Below, in pieces: positions 45,701-54,788 of a stretch of DNA of 64,000 nucleotides. Source of the stretch: a virus. Below the pieces are notes generated by a model. The model was not told the DNA's origin and made no database searches. It was given only the letters and a program-made list of their open reading frames with translations. The stretch covers positions 62,792 through 126,791 of IMG/VR virus record IMGVR_UViG_3300030202_003006. One strand, 5' to 3'. Each line of letters starts with the position of its first letter. Within the stretch, counting starts at the first letter, position 1. The position numbers and the translations under genes were made by a program.

Positions 45701-48700
45701 ACATTATAAATAACCCATATGACCCAAATTACGGTCAACCAGACGGTCAAGGATGTCGATATGTACAAGATTTAAACTTATTAGGTACCGGATTTACATT
45801 TTCATCTAATGGACCATTTTCAGCATTAACAGATTGTTGTTTAGATACTGGTTGTTGTACTGTAAATTGTGATGAAATTGATGCACTATATTATGACCCT
45901 GCTATAAATGGCTACACCCCAGCCAATTATATTGGGCCACCAAATCCTCCACCACCATTTGGTACTGGTACTTATCCGTGTTATTATGAAACCGTTTCAA
46001 ACACTAGTATAGGTTGTTATTCAGGCCAATCTGGTGGACCATATAATGCTGGATTTAGTTTACCATTTTGTACTATGGCAGACTGTTTAAATTGGATAAC
46101 TGCTGATGCTCCATGTCCTCCAGCTGAAGACCCATTGGGTAACCCAACAGGTTTTACATGTTGTGAAGAAGAAATAGAAATTACTTGTGATTGTGCGTGT
46201 AGTGGTACTACAGCGGCACTAATGATATCCCCACTCCCTTTAAATCATACTGGTGCTTTTGTTGCGAGTGGAACGGAGGGGTATACTATAGGGGATACCG
46301 TTACGTATGTAGATATAGATAGTCCGGTGTGTTGTTATGTTTGTAATTGTCCGGATAATGGTGGTGTTTTAGATTGTAATTCCTACACTCCAGATATGCC
46401 TTTACCTCCAGGACAAATAAATTGTTGGGAATCTTGTGGGTCTACCGAAGGAAGTGCACCGTCAGGGTGTACACCTTGTTTAGGTTATTCCGCAACACAG
46501 GATACATATCTATGTACAACTAATAATGGTTGTGTTGCTTCTGACGATATAATATTAAATCCAGGAGGTATGGGGGTACCATGTGTTATAAACCCACTGT
46601 TCACTCAAACACAACAAAATTGTTACACATCTTCTACCTGTGATTACGAATGTCAAGCAGGTTGTTATTGTGATGACCAAGGAACCCCTAACCCATTAGA
46701 TGATATAACTGGTTGTGTTATGTTACAAGATGTCTTGAACGGTTTAACCCCTTTCGCTTCAACCAATTACTTTGCATTATCTTTAGATAGTTGTAACACA
46801 GCAATAACTTTAGGTATGGATTGTTGTACGGGTGAAACTTTTTACTGTGACTATATAGATAATGGGTCAGTTATTAATTGTGATTCTACAGGTACATTAG
46901 GTACAGGATGTCAATCTATATATGATGGACAACCAGGATATCCAGGACCTTACACATCTTTAACCGACTGTCAACAAGCCTGTACTTGGGAATGTGATAG
47001 TAACGGGTGGCAACAATGTCAGTTCGTTTTAAATTCAACAGCACCAGTTACTTTCCCTAGTGCGAATGCTTGTTACGTGGCTAATACACAACCAACTAAT
47101 TGTTATTGTCAACCATCAGCAACCACATCTTGGTATTGTGATAATTCAGGTCAATCCGGTCTATTACCTGGCACAAGTAATTGTGTAACCAGTACCGTAG
47201 TTGCTGGGTATACTACCGCTCAACAACAACAAGTTTACGGTCAAGGACAAATAACTTATTTTGCTGGTGGAACAGGGTTCTTAAACCAAACATTTTGTGA
47301 AGAATTTTGTAGATATAAATGTTATGATACAAATGTAGGGTTAACCCCACCTAATACTCCTTGTGAATGTAGTTTAGATTGGGGTAATAACGGTGGAACA
47401 ACAACTTCATTTTATGATTGTACCGGGTCTACTTTTTCTAATCTAGGATATTATCCTTGTTGTCCGACAGGAACTACTATATTTTGTTGTGACCCAATAT
47501 TAGGTTGTCTAGGACCTTATACTCCTGGTAATCAACCAGCGGGTTGTCTAGGTACTTTTTCAAGTGATGCACAATGTAATACTGAATGTAATTTTGCTTG
47601 TGGAGATTGTTTTGGTACAGATAATTGTTTCTGTGAATTTTATTTTGGCCCACTAGTATGTACCGGTGAAACCATATATAATACTATGGCTGATTGTCAA
47701 GCTAATTATACTCTAGGACAATTTAGTTCTACCGGATGTTGTGATTGTTATGATTGTGCTATTAATGGGGGTATAACTTGGACATATACACCATCAGATA
47801 ATGCTACTACATGGATGTCTAATAGTACGTCAGTACCATCACCTCAAAACGGTATTTTAGGTGACCCATGGTCTTCCGGCCAAGTGGGCGTACCTAATGG
47901 TGGGTATTTTGCTGGAGATACGGTTTTATACACTAATAGTGATGGTGTTACTTGTTGTTATGTTTTTGTTAATAAATGGAATACTTCATGGATTGATTTT
48001 ACCATAGACCCACACACTTATTACACTTCTTACGTTAATGCAGTTGCTAATAATGACTTTTATTTAGCATATTACTCACAAGTATGGATTGCGTGTGACC
48101 CTAGTTGTGCACCACCTAGTATAATCACTTGGGATTGTTTCCCAGGTACAGCAACTGATACTTGTCTAAATCTAACTAATTTCTTCCAAAATAGTGTAGG
48201 GAACCCAGTCCCTTATTTTGGTGACGCATTAGATGCTGTTCTAACAGGTTGGGGTAACCCCAACGTAACCAACTCAGGTTTTCAAGCAGCAGTATTCCAA
48301 ATGGGTCAATATGTAACGGAACTAATGGCTCCATTTGCACCACAAACACCAGGACACTGTCAAGGTCCTAATGGAGGTTACTTACATAAAGTTACAGGTA
48401 TAAATGTATCCGGTGTAGCTACAAACCCATCAGCTCCAGCGTATTTACCTACAGTCGCTGCGGGAACACCATTTAGTTCTTGGAAAGGATTGATAGACGC
48501 TTTAAATGCAGACAACTGGATGTTAGGTAACGGTACATCACCAATTTGGAATGTTACAGACCCTCTGGTAGTATACAATGATTTTTGTATCTATAATGAA
48601 GGTGATTGTTTTGGTGCCAAATCAATAGCGTGTATTTGTGGTGGTAAACCATGTGACTGTCAACCAGTATATGGTCCAGGTGGTCAGTACGCAACATCAG

Positions 48701-50106
48701 CTTCGTGTTATAGTGCATGTTGTGAAACATCCTATAGATGTCATGGTACACTATGTCAATGTATAGATTGTGGTGGACCACAATGGCAAACCGGTTGTGC
48801 ATATGCAAATTTAGGGCAGTGTCAAAATGACCCACTTACTTGTTGTAGTAGTGCTACTACTGAATGGAGTTGTTATAATAATGGAGTTACGTGTGAATGT
48901 ATACAGGCTCCAGGACCATATTCGTCTTTAACTCACTGTCAAACAGCTAACAATTGTTGTAAACCACCAGACCCAACTGACTGTACCGATTGTCACGCTT
49001 TTTCAGCTTTAAATGATTGTGGACAATACTTTGTACTAAAAGACATAAACCAATGGATGTTAACTGCATACGGTGGGTTGTATTCAGCATTAACAACACC
49101 TCTAGGTGTAAATCTTCACTGTGACCCTAATTATTATTTATATGACCCAGCCACTCAATGTTGTTGGATATGTGTGATGGACAAAGACGGTACTCTAGCT
49201 GGAAATAGAAACTTCCTAGGAGAAGACCCAAACCAAAGTGCGTGTTGTACAATATGGAAGGGTCAGTTATGGGGTAGTAGTCTCGCGATGGGTAATGGTT
49301 GTTGGTGCCAAGCGGACCAAAAATTTTACGATTCGGGGTGGATACCTTGTGGTGGGTCAGGACAGAATTGTTTACCACCAAACTACGAAGAAACTTGGGA
49401 TTGTGATATGCAAACACAAACGTGTTATGACCCCTTAAATGGTTCAGGTCAATACCATGCTGGAAACGGAGGATACTTGGCTTGTGTTCAAAACTGTATA
49501 TCTCATGGTAACTGTAAAGATTGTGAAAATGCATTATCACCATTTTTAGACGCACCAGGAACAATTACTATGATGGGACCATGGGACCCAGCACAATCTT
49601 ATAGTCATAATGATTGTGTTACTATACAACACCATTTTGGGCCGATGCCATTACATGATGACCCAGAATGTTGTTATTGTTGTGTTAGAAAATCAGGAGG
49701 ACCAGACCCTCAAGACGACGATGATGTTTTACATGGGTTGACACATAATTTAGATAACTATTATCGTCTTTTAACTCAACAAAGTAACAAATCATTAAAA
49801 AGTGTGGATGCCTCTTTTGACGATGTTGTGTTATCGGACCCAGACGACCCTTTTAATTGTCCTATAGGGTTTGACCCAAGTCAAGGAGGTAGTATGAATG
49901 GTTCACAATGGTTACCTTGTGGGATACAACCAAATGGTGACCCATGTGTGAAAAAGTGTAAAAAATGTTGCTGTAAAGGTAATCAACAAATACAATTAGC
50001 ATCAACTACTAATCCTTGTGTATGTCCACAAGGTTGGAATGACTGTAGCTGTAACATTATTATTGGACCTGGTGGCCCTGTAGGAATTGAACCAAGTGAT
50101 GGATAA
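42742..50106 (+). CDS. Giant cysteine-rich tail adhesin
   Basis: A 2454-residue protein with about 200 cysteines by hand count (near 8%). Residues about 229-275 look like a PKD domain (VIDWGDGTQST then a HxY strand). From about residue 480 onward come many copies of a module: aromatic-x-C, a few residues, C, then G-x-Y/F-x-S/T-x-x-x-C-x-x-x-C (for example GPYSSLTHCQTANNCC). Between these lie segments starting W-x-Y-x-x-GD-x-V and ending CCYxxV (about 525, 637, 1180, 1724 and 2280) that resemble carbohydrate-binding CBM5/12 modules. No signal peptide or membrane span. By position and build it is a fibre or receptor-binding protein; its target is unknown. Confidence 0.82.
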   Translation: MEVNKYVIRRSNPDVSWSIPCSGATNMWPINYSTNCSGSTMYSSTASQVLNALNGNMNNFPMELSDCSPTNPCVILWDVNPQPIGTVGRCQVNDFAYIEYKGFWLTTPGPVTQQVSYSELIGYYESNNFDLSTSLQSQSSSYAQMNRAWCLCDNPLGEFLYDITFSLHQDFNDIGHYSLWDGNIDQKEIFQNFVVSATTNPGGIYDGYYIQVWNTTDFGFYKTFQDSAYVIDWGDGTQSTLQYPTLIGNHQYAATAVPTYKQIKITYNAPWGPVSTTKTIVVPNLDLLGIVSQPPGPSPLLGGMPPQQVNLTGPTNTGGLPVGSSTAGHAVYGNPGTMSYMPLDSAVDINEFSGLSPMPCFTVTGITESILGSFQTYSNTTNAPGLLEPGMNISNTPGQYVVPIGGDVIDPVSNEPTPGLMGEITAANGGYTAYTVYAPTVAGNITPIEYYDFVNGITIFVAESCGLPGNTFLDSADCFQCEIDDCTYCETKDEYFNRESGVLGGPTAISVGTNYANLVPPQQWNSFTNYNIGDIVFDRTYNLCCCYMVVKDIIQSGATPSDWAGVPPAITDDGMWYPGLDINGNTLPGHHIYEPCCRQPDCDCGTCPPGTATPCNDPTNPWNSYPLTLPVGPAGPWVNGNVYNVGEFTEGPNGGCYRALSTGAHPSPVTGAGASTYWDYVTCASWACPIDPTATGCQMYTGLTQGIPGAFPFYSDCDTFFAAGECFDTQWICEDQYNCSGCIEINSSHSGYTLPIAPPVFSAQAECEAWCDPPLYSCATPTTSPCCLFMSCDILPNLYTAAMNDYFTAFGGGAPITIPNLNSLDLYLDSSICESACCETLGYQWTCTYGCQEFPGLTQSLADCVATSPAGTFGLSAECGYDCVNPCVPYVPGVSSPCMSCTDLGIFNTPGCAPFQTDAQCAQSCTADTSCYRCDCYDTQPCTLEYPCTTPSATVPGCTGPNPALGTYATASACTASCICDAGWDCYIINNPYDPNYGQPDGQGCRYVQDLNLLGTGFTFSSNGPFSALTDCCLDTGCCTVNCDEIDALYYDPAINGYTPANYIGPPNPPPPFGTGTYPCYYETVSNTSIGCYSGQSGGPYNAGFSLPFCTMADCLNWITADAPCPPAEDPLGNPTGFTCCEEEIEITCDCACSGTTAALMISPLPLNHTGAFVASGTEGYTIGDTVTYVDIDSPVCCYVCNCPDNGGVLDCNSYTPDMPLPPGQINCWESCGSTEGSAPSGCTPCLGYSATQDTYLCTTNNGCVASDDIILNPGGMGVPCVINPLFTQTQQNCYTSSTCDYECQAGCYCDDQGTPNPLDDITGCVMLQDVLNGLTPFASTNYFALSLDSCNTAITLGMDCCTGETFYCDYIDNGSVINCDSTGTLGTGCQSIYDGQPGYPGPYTSLTDCQQACTWECDSNGWQQCQFVLNSTAPVTFPSANACYVANTQPTNCYCQPSATTSWYCDNSGQSGLLPGTSNCVTSTVVAGYTTAQQQQVYGQGQITYFAGGTGFLNQTFCEEFCRYKCYDTNVGLTPPNTPCECSLDWGNNGGTTTSFYDCTGSTFSNLGYYPCCPTGTTIFCCDPILGCLGPYTPGNQPAGCLGTFSSDAQCNTECNFACGDCFGTDNCFCEFYFGPLVCTGETIYNTMADCQANYTLGQFSSTGCCDCYDCAINGGITWTYTPSDNATTWMSNSTSVPSPQNGILGDPWSSGQVGVPNGGYFAGDTVLYTNSDGVTCCYVFVNKWNTSWIDFTIDPHTYYTSYVNAVANNDFYLAYYSQVWIACDPSCAPPSIITWDCFPGTATDTCLNLTNFFQNSVGNPVPYFGDALDAVLTGWGNPNVTNSGFQAAVFQMGQYVTELMAPFAPQTPGHCQGPNGGYLHKVTGINVSGVATNPSAPAYLPTVAAGTPFSSWKGLIDALNADNWMLGNGTSPIWNVTDPLVVYNDFCIYNEGDCFGAKSIACICGGKPCDCQPVYGPGGQYATSASCYSACCETSYRCHGTLCQCIDCGGPQWQTGCAYANLGQCQNDPLTCCSSATTEWSCYNNGVTCECIQAPGPYSSLTHCQTANNCCKPPDPTDCTDCHAFSALNDCGQYFVLKDINQWMLTAYGGLYSALTTPLGVNLHCDPNYYLYDPATQCCWICVMDKDGTLAGNRNFLGEDPNQSACCTIWKGQLWGSSLAMGNGCWCQADQKFYDSGWIPCGGSGQNCLPPNYEETWDCDMQTQTCYDPLNGSGQYHAGNGGYLACVQNCISHGNCKDCENALSPFLDAPGTITMMGPWDPAQSYSHNDCVTIQHHFGPMPLHDDPECCYCCVRKSGGPDPQDDDDVLHGLTHNLDNYYRLLTQQSNKSLKSVDASFDDVVLSDPDDPFNCPIGFDPSQGGSMNGSQWLPCGIQPNGDPCVKKCKKCCCKGNQQIQLASTTNPCVCPQGWNDCSCNIIIGPGGPVGIEPSDG

Positions 50107-50150
50107 TTAAAACTCTTTTACTATTGGTGTAAAATAAAAAGTTATATGGA

Positions 50151-50164
50151 TATTTATAGTAAAA
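50151..50164 (+). promoter_or_regulatory. Late-promoter-like motif
   Basis: TATTTATAGTAAAA, 20 bp before the ATG at 50171, in the 64-bp gap after the giant adhesin gene. Confidence 0.55.
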
Positions 50165-50170
50165 TAAGAG

Positions 50171-50392
50171 ATGGGATTAGAAAAAGTTTATACTAGTGGG
50201 TGTATACCACCATTAACCAAAGAAGAGGTTTTAATGAATGTATGTGAAAGACCAGAAACTAGGTCTAATATATTTATTGAAAGGGGTAAAGTTACAGTTT
50301 TTGAAACAACACAAAGATTAGGGCAAATACCTAACTTGGGGGAGTTAACATTACACGGATATGGGTTTTATAAAATTAATAAACAAGCTTAA
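50171..50392 (+). CDS. Small virion-unit protein
   Basis: A 73-residue protein, MGLEKVYTSGCIPPLTKEEV onward, with a compact alpha/beta look and C-terminal LGELTLHGYGFYKIN. No family recognised. It is first in a unit of tail genes, three bases from the next start region, so it likely serves tail or fibre assembly. Confidence 0.65.
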   Translation: MGLEKVYTSGCIPPLTKEEVLMNVCERPETRSNIFIERGKVTVFETTQRLGQIPNLGELTLHGYGFYKINKQA

Positions 50393-50395
50393 AAT

Positions 50396-51322
50396 ATGGC
50401 ATTAGGAGCATACGGAATAAAAAGACCATCAGATGTACTACCTGATGATGTGGAAATTATAGTTCATGGGCAACCAACTAGAGACGCTACATCACAATTT
50501 ACATTAACCACGATTAATCCAGCAAGTAGTGTATTAACACCACATTATCATAATGCACAAACCAATGGTGCTGCTGGTGTGGAAATTTTAGGGGGTTTAT
50601 ATGATTTAAAATTACCATCTTCTATCTTTGCTAATAAAGGTATATATACTGTCTACATAAGACCAGTAGAGATTAGAACACAAATATTAGACTGTGGTAT
50701 ACTATCATCACTACCAAACGTAAAAGGTCTTGTGTTTGACTTAAATAGTGTACCTTCACAATTTAGAAGTAGGTTTAGACCTAATTCATTAGTTGGGTAT
50801 AGAATAGAATATTTACAACAATCTGGTGAAAAAATACATAATTTTTTCAGAATAGTGACATCTAATTTTTATTGTGAGGCAGTGTCAGCAAAATTATCTA
50901 ACCCATCCCAAAAATCACCTAGATACATATATACAAATACAGAAACTAATTTAATTTTTTGTACTTTAACACCTACTAGTGCACCTTCTAATAACCCTAA
51001 CGCTATACCATTTATAGGTCAACCAGGACAAAATGTTATAGTTACAAATACCTTCTTTAACCCTATAGTACTAGATATTGAAATGGTAGACCATGATTTC
51101 GAAACCCTTGCATTTGCACTATACGGTAATCAGACTAAATCAATTGATGATGGAATTTATACTCTATATGACTTCAATACCCCTAATCCTAATATTTACG
51201 CACAATATGACTTATTTGAGGTTAGAGACAACTTCAATAATCAATTATTTGAAGTTAAAAGAAATAGAGGTAACAATATAGATTTTAGTAAAAATTTCAC
51301 CACTATAACCAGTAATCTATAA
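50396..51322 (+). CDS. Tail/baseplate structural protein
   Basis: A 308-residue beta-rich protein. The start MALGAYGIKRPSDVLPDDVE and segments IYTVYIRPVEIRTQILDCGI and GLVFDLNSVPSQFRSRFRPN (about 84-145) seem familiar to me from structural proteins of large marine myophages, but I cannot attach a named T4 equivalent. It lies four bases after the small gene and seven before the large wedge-like gene. Confidence 0.65.
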   Translation: MALGAYGIKRPSDVLPDDVEIIVHGQPTRDATSQFTLTTINPASSVLTPHYHNAQTNGAAGVEILGGLYDLKLPSSIFANKGIYTVYIRPVEIRTQILDCGILSSLPNVKGLVFDLNSVPSQFRSRFRPNSLVGYRIEYLQQSGEKIHNFFRIVTSNFYCEAVSAKLSNPSQKSPRYIYTNTETNLIFCTLTPTSAPSNNPNAIPFIGQPGQNVIVTNTFFNPIVLDIEMVDHDFETLAFALYGNQTKSIDDGIYTLYDFNTPNPNIYAQYDLFEVRDNFNNQLFEVKRNRGNNIDFSKNFTTITSNL

Positions 51323-51328
51323 TTTATT

Positions 51329-54300
51329 ATGGCTAGTAATAGATTTAGATATCCACCAGCACCAGGACACGGAGGTGATACGTTTAGTGATAATCTAGTA
51401 GGTAATCAATACACAGACGGGTCATCTTTGATGACTTTGGGTACTTTTAGTGTAAGTGAAGAATATAGTAGAACTGTTGCGACACAAACAAAAATTGGTG
51501 GTTTTTCCAGTCCTATTACGTTAGATAGTTTAAGTGAAGCTGACCTAACACTAAATAAAAATTTAAATAGTAACGATTTAAGGGTTTATGTTAATAACGA
51601 TGTTAATGACCTATCTAGTTTTGTTCTTTATGGTTCCGCTAAAAAGAGATTAAATGTTGCGGTTGAAAATGTTATTAATAATTTTCCAGGAGCAATATAT
51701 GTCGATGGAATAGACATATACCAGAACAGCGGTAATACCACAGCATATAATATCCAATATAACCAAACTACAAAAGAAACAACATTTAGGGTTAATGTAA
51801 ACTACCTATCCAATCCATTTAATATTGAGTTTACAACTAATGGTAATTTATTAGATGGTCATTTATCACCAGAACAAGTTTTAAATAATTTAGAAGAATT
51901 TGGTAATACTGCTAATACCATGGTAAAAATAGCAGAAAATAAAGTTTCATCTTTACGAAATCTAACCAAAGAATTTAAAAAATACTCGTTAACTTTTTCA
52001 GGTGGTGTCGGACAAGTAGAATATGATATTGTAAGTTTACAACCTCAAACCACCACTACTAACTATATAGAAATAACTGTAAAAGGAAAACCGTTTAGTA
52101 TATTAAACACAACGACTAATAAGTTTTATCTTAAACCAAACGCAACTGAAACTGAAATAGCTTTTAAAAATTTTGAAGGGGTAGAAGCTTTTCTGATGAA
52201 TAGAGATGTAGCACCTATATATACAGCGACTTTTAATCTAATAAAAGAAACTATTAATGGTAGTACTTACATACAAAAGGTAAAAAAGATGTGGCCTTTA
52301 CAGGACGCAATAAATATAGACACCACCACCCCAAACTATAATATTTATATAAATTCTTTAGCGGATTTAGGTGATGAATTAGACAAACAAAAAACTAATT
52401 TGGTTTCTAGATTTTTAACTACGCCAGCCCTCAAAGAATTTGATACCTCTGACCAAAAAGTAGAAAAAACGTTACAAGTTTATGGTAGAAGTTTTGATGA
52501 TATTAAATTATTTGTTGATGGTATAGCTTATATGACTAATGTTAGTTATGATGGAATTAAAAATATACCTAATAAGTTAATAAAAAACTTTGCTCAAACC
52601 TTAGGGTGGTCAACCCCTAATACACTATCTAATGATAAATTTATGGATAGTATTCTAGGTGTCTCAAAACCTATATATTCAGGTAGTAGTATAAGTAAGA
52701 CCCCAGCAGAATTAGATATAGAACTATATAGACGTATATTAATGAATACGGCTTACCTATTTAAATCTAAAGGTAGTCGTAAATCAATAGAATTTTTACT
52801 TTCTTTATTAGGAGCACCTAAAGCTTTGGTGGAGTTTAATGAGTATGTGGTAATAGCTGACGCTAAACTTAATATGGAGAAGTTTGATAGGAATTGGGAA
52901 CCAATTGAAGGTGGTAGTTATACTACAGGGAGTATTAAATATAGTGTAATTACGGGGCAATTCTATGTTAGTACCGCTACCACAACACACTCATTTACTA
53001 GAAGCGATTATCCTGTAAGTTCAATAGGGTACCCCCAAGTACCTAGAGAAAGTAATAACTACTTTTTCCAAAGAGGAGCTGGTTGGTTTGAAAGAACTAG
53101 TGAACATAAGTCAGAGTTAAAAGTTAAAACAGATTTCATAGAAGATTCTACTGGAGCGACCACAACACCAACATCAGTATTGACAGGTTGTAACCCAACC
53201 ATAATAACAGAATTTGCTCCTTTTACATGGGGTGGATTTTGGACAATGGGTAAATTTTCTAACGACTTTAAAGCACCGTATTTAGATAGATTTTGGAGAT
53301 TCCCACATATGCATTATGGTTTTGGTTTAAGAAGGATTATAGACGATAAAAAATCTTGGGTAAAGATAGGGGGTGGTAACTTACCTGAACTATTGTTTGA
53401 TGATACACCCACATATCGTACCCCACATTCGATAGCAACCGCACCAGTAGGATTCGACCCAAATATATTCCAAGAGAGAGTAGCTTCAGAAGATTGTTAC
53501 CAACTAAGAGAGAGAAAAAAATTATTATTAGATAAATTTTTACAATTAACTGCGGCAGGAACCCACCCATTATGGAGAAAAATGTTAATTAGTAGGATTA
53601 AGTATATAGAAAAGATAGAAAAAAGAAGAGATTGTGCACCTGTAGACACTAGAAGTTTTAATTATAAAGATAGAACATCCCACTATCAGACTACTGATGA
53701 AAGATTAGTTATAAATGTTAAAAATGTAGACTTAAATTTAAATGTGGGTCAAGCTTTAGTTTATGATATTTGGGAACAATCTGTTAATTACGATTGTTTG
53801 TTTAGTGGTGGTACACTACCATATCCATACCCATCTACTGGTGGTAGATGGGATTCTACGAATCCACAAATTAACGCTAAAACAATACCTTTTAAATCAT
53901 TCTTACAACATTTTTGGAAATTTTTTATCGATACTAAAAATAGAATGACCATTAATGATGGTAAAACAGGTGGGTACCCAACCCTACAAAAAATGTATAT
54001 TGATTATTTACAAAATAGTTGTGGTGAAAACAATAAATACACCTACAATAAAATGATTGGGTACGCACAATCAATGGGAGATTATTGGATAAGAATTGTG
54101 GAACAAATGGTTCCAGCAACAACATTATGGACTAGTGGTGTTAAGGTTGAAAATTCTGTATTCCATAGAGATAAATTTGTTTATAGGTGTTTTAGTTTAT
54201 CGGGTACAGCAACCCCTTCCGCTACTACAGCATCTATTAATACAGCTTTAAGTGGATTTAGTGCTACTCCCGCACCTCAGTATAGGAATGGTGTGTTTTC

Positions 54301-54778
54301 TTTCGCACCCCCATCAAACCCAACAAATGGTACTACCTACTATAATAATATTCGTAGTGGTGCAACAGCAAACCCACTATCAACTTACGCCAATTCATAT
54401 AATATAAATAATCAAGGTAAAAAGTTTGGTAGTGAGTTAATTAGTATAGAAACAAATAAGTTAGCCAACGGGTACCAAACCAATCAGGATAAATTTACGG
54501 CACCTCCAACCTTTACAAAACAAGGAAGTACCGATAACCTTTTATGTGTGTACGGTTTTAAAGATTTTGGTAATGAAGGACTAGAATGGGTCTTAAATTA
54601 CAACTTGGGAACAAATAACCCACAACCAACATTGACCAACACTAACACTAATACTTCTTCACCACAAACAAGTGCTGTAGGTGGAGGTGGCGGTGGTGCT
54701 ACAACCACCACTACAGGTGGTGGTGGTGGAATGTCTTCTGGTGGTGGAAGCGTCGGAGGTGGCGGAGGTGGGTATTAA
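51329..54778 (+). CDS. Large baseplate wedge-type protein with glycine-rich tail
   Basis: An 1149-residue protein. The middle ELYRRILMNTAYLFKSKGSR then KSIEFLLSLLGAPKALVEFN (about 470-510) resembles the helical core of tail protein I/wedge proteins, where a KGT-x2-S segment is typical, so a T4 gp7-like wedge role is suggested. The C-terminal 40 residues are built of glycine runs separated by Thr, Ser and Met, a flexible tail ending GGGGGGY. Its gene is packed between two other virion genes with 6- and 10-base gaps. Confidence 0.68.
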   Translation: MASNRFRYPPAPGHGGDTFSDNLVGNQYTDGSSLMTLGTFSVSEEYSRTVATQTKIGGFSSPITLDSLSEADLTLNKNLNSNDLRVYVNNDVNDLSSFVLYGSAKKRLNVAVENVINNFPGAIYVDGIDIYQNSGNTTAYNIQYNQTTKETTFRVNVNYLSNPFNIEFTTNGNLLDGHLSPEQVLNNLEEFGNTANTMVKIAENKVSSLRNLTKEFKKYSLTFSGGVGQVEYDIVSLQPQTTTTNYIEITVKGKPFSILNTTTNKFYLKPNATETEIAFKNFEGVEAFLMNRDVAPIYTATFNLIKETINGSTYIQKVKKMWPLQDAINIDTTTPNYNIYINSLADLGDELDKQKTNLVSRFLTTPALKEFDTSDQKVEKTLQVYGRSFDDIKLFVDGIAYMTNVSYDGIKNIPNKLIKNFAQTLGWSTPNTLSNDKFMDSILGVSKPIYSGSSISKTPAELDIELYRRILMNTAYLFKSKGSRKSIEFLLSLLGAPKALVEFNEYVVIADAKLNMEKFDRNWEPIEGGSYTTGSIKYSVITGQFYVSTATTTHSFTRSDYPVSSIGYPQVPRESNNYFFQRGAGWFERTSEHKSELKVKTDFIEDSTGATTTPTSVLTGCNPTIITEFAPFTWGGFWTMGKFSNDFKAPYLDRFWRFPHMHYGFGLRRIIDDKKSWVKIGGGNLPELLFDDTPTYRTPHSIATAPVGFDPNIFQERVASEDCYQLRERKKLLLDKFLQLTAAGTHPLWRKMLISRIKYIEKIEKRRDCAPVDTRSFNYKDRTSHYQTTDERLVINVKNVDLNLNVGQALVYDIWEQSVNYDCLFSGGTLPYPYPSTGGRWDSTNPQINAKTIPFKSFLQHFWKFFIDTKNRMTINDGKTGGYPTLQKMYIDYLQNSCGENNKYTYNKMIGYAQSMGDYWIRIVEQMVPATTLWTSGVKVENSVFHRDKFVYRCFSLSGTATPSATTASINTALSGFSATPAPQYRNGVFSFAPPSNPTNGTTYYNNIRSGATANPLSTYANSYNINNQGKKFGSELISIETNKLANGYQTNQDKFTAPPTFTKQGSTDNLLCVYGFKDFGNEGLEWVLNYNLGTNNPQPTLTNTNTNTSSPQTSAVGGGGGGATTTTTGGGGGMSSGGGSVGGGGGGY

Positions 54779-54788
54779 AATATAGATT

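Noticed and set aside
42742-50106. Repeated cysteine motifs as a DNA-level tandem repeat or CRISPR-like array
   Set aside because: Repetition is at the protein level only; codons and spacing vary, and there are no identical repeats with spacers.
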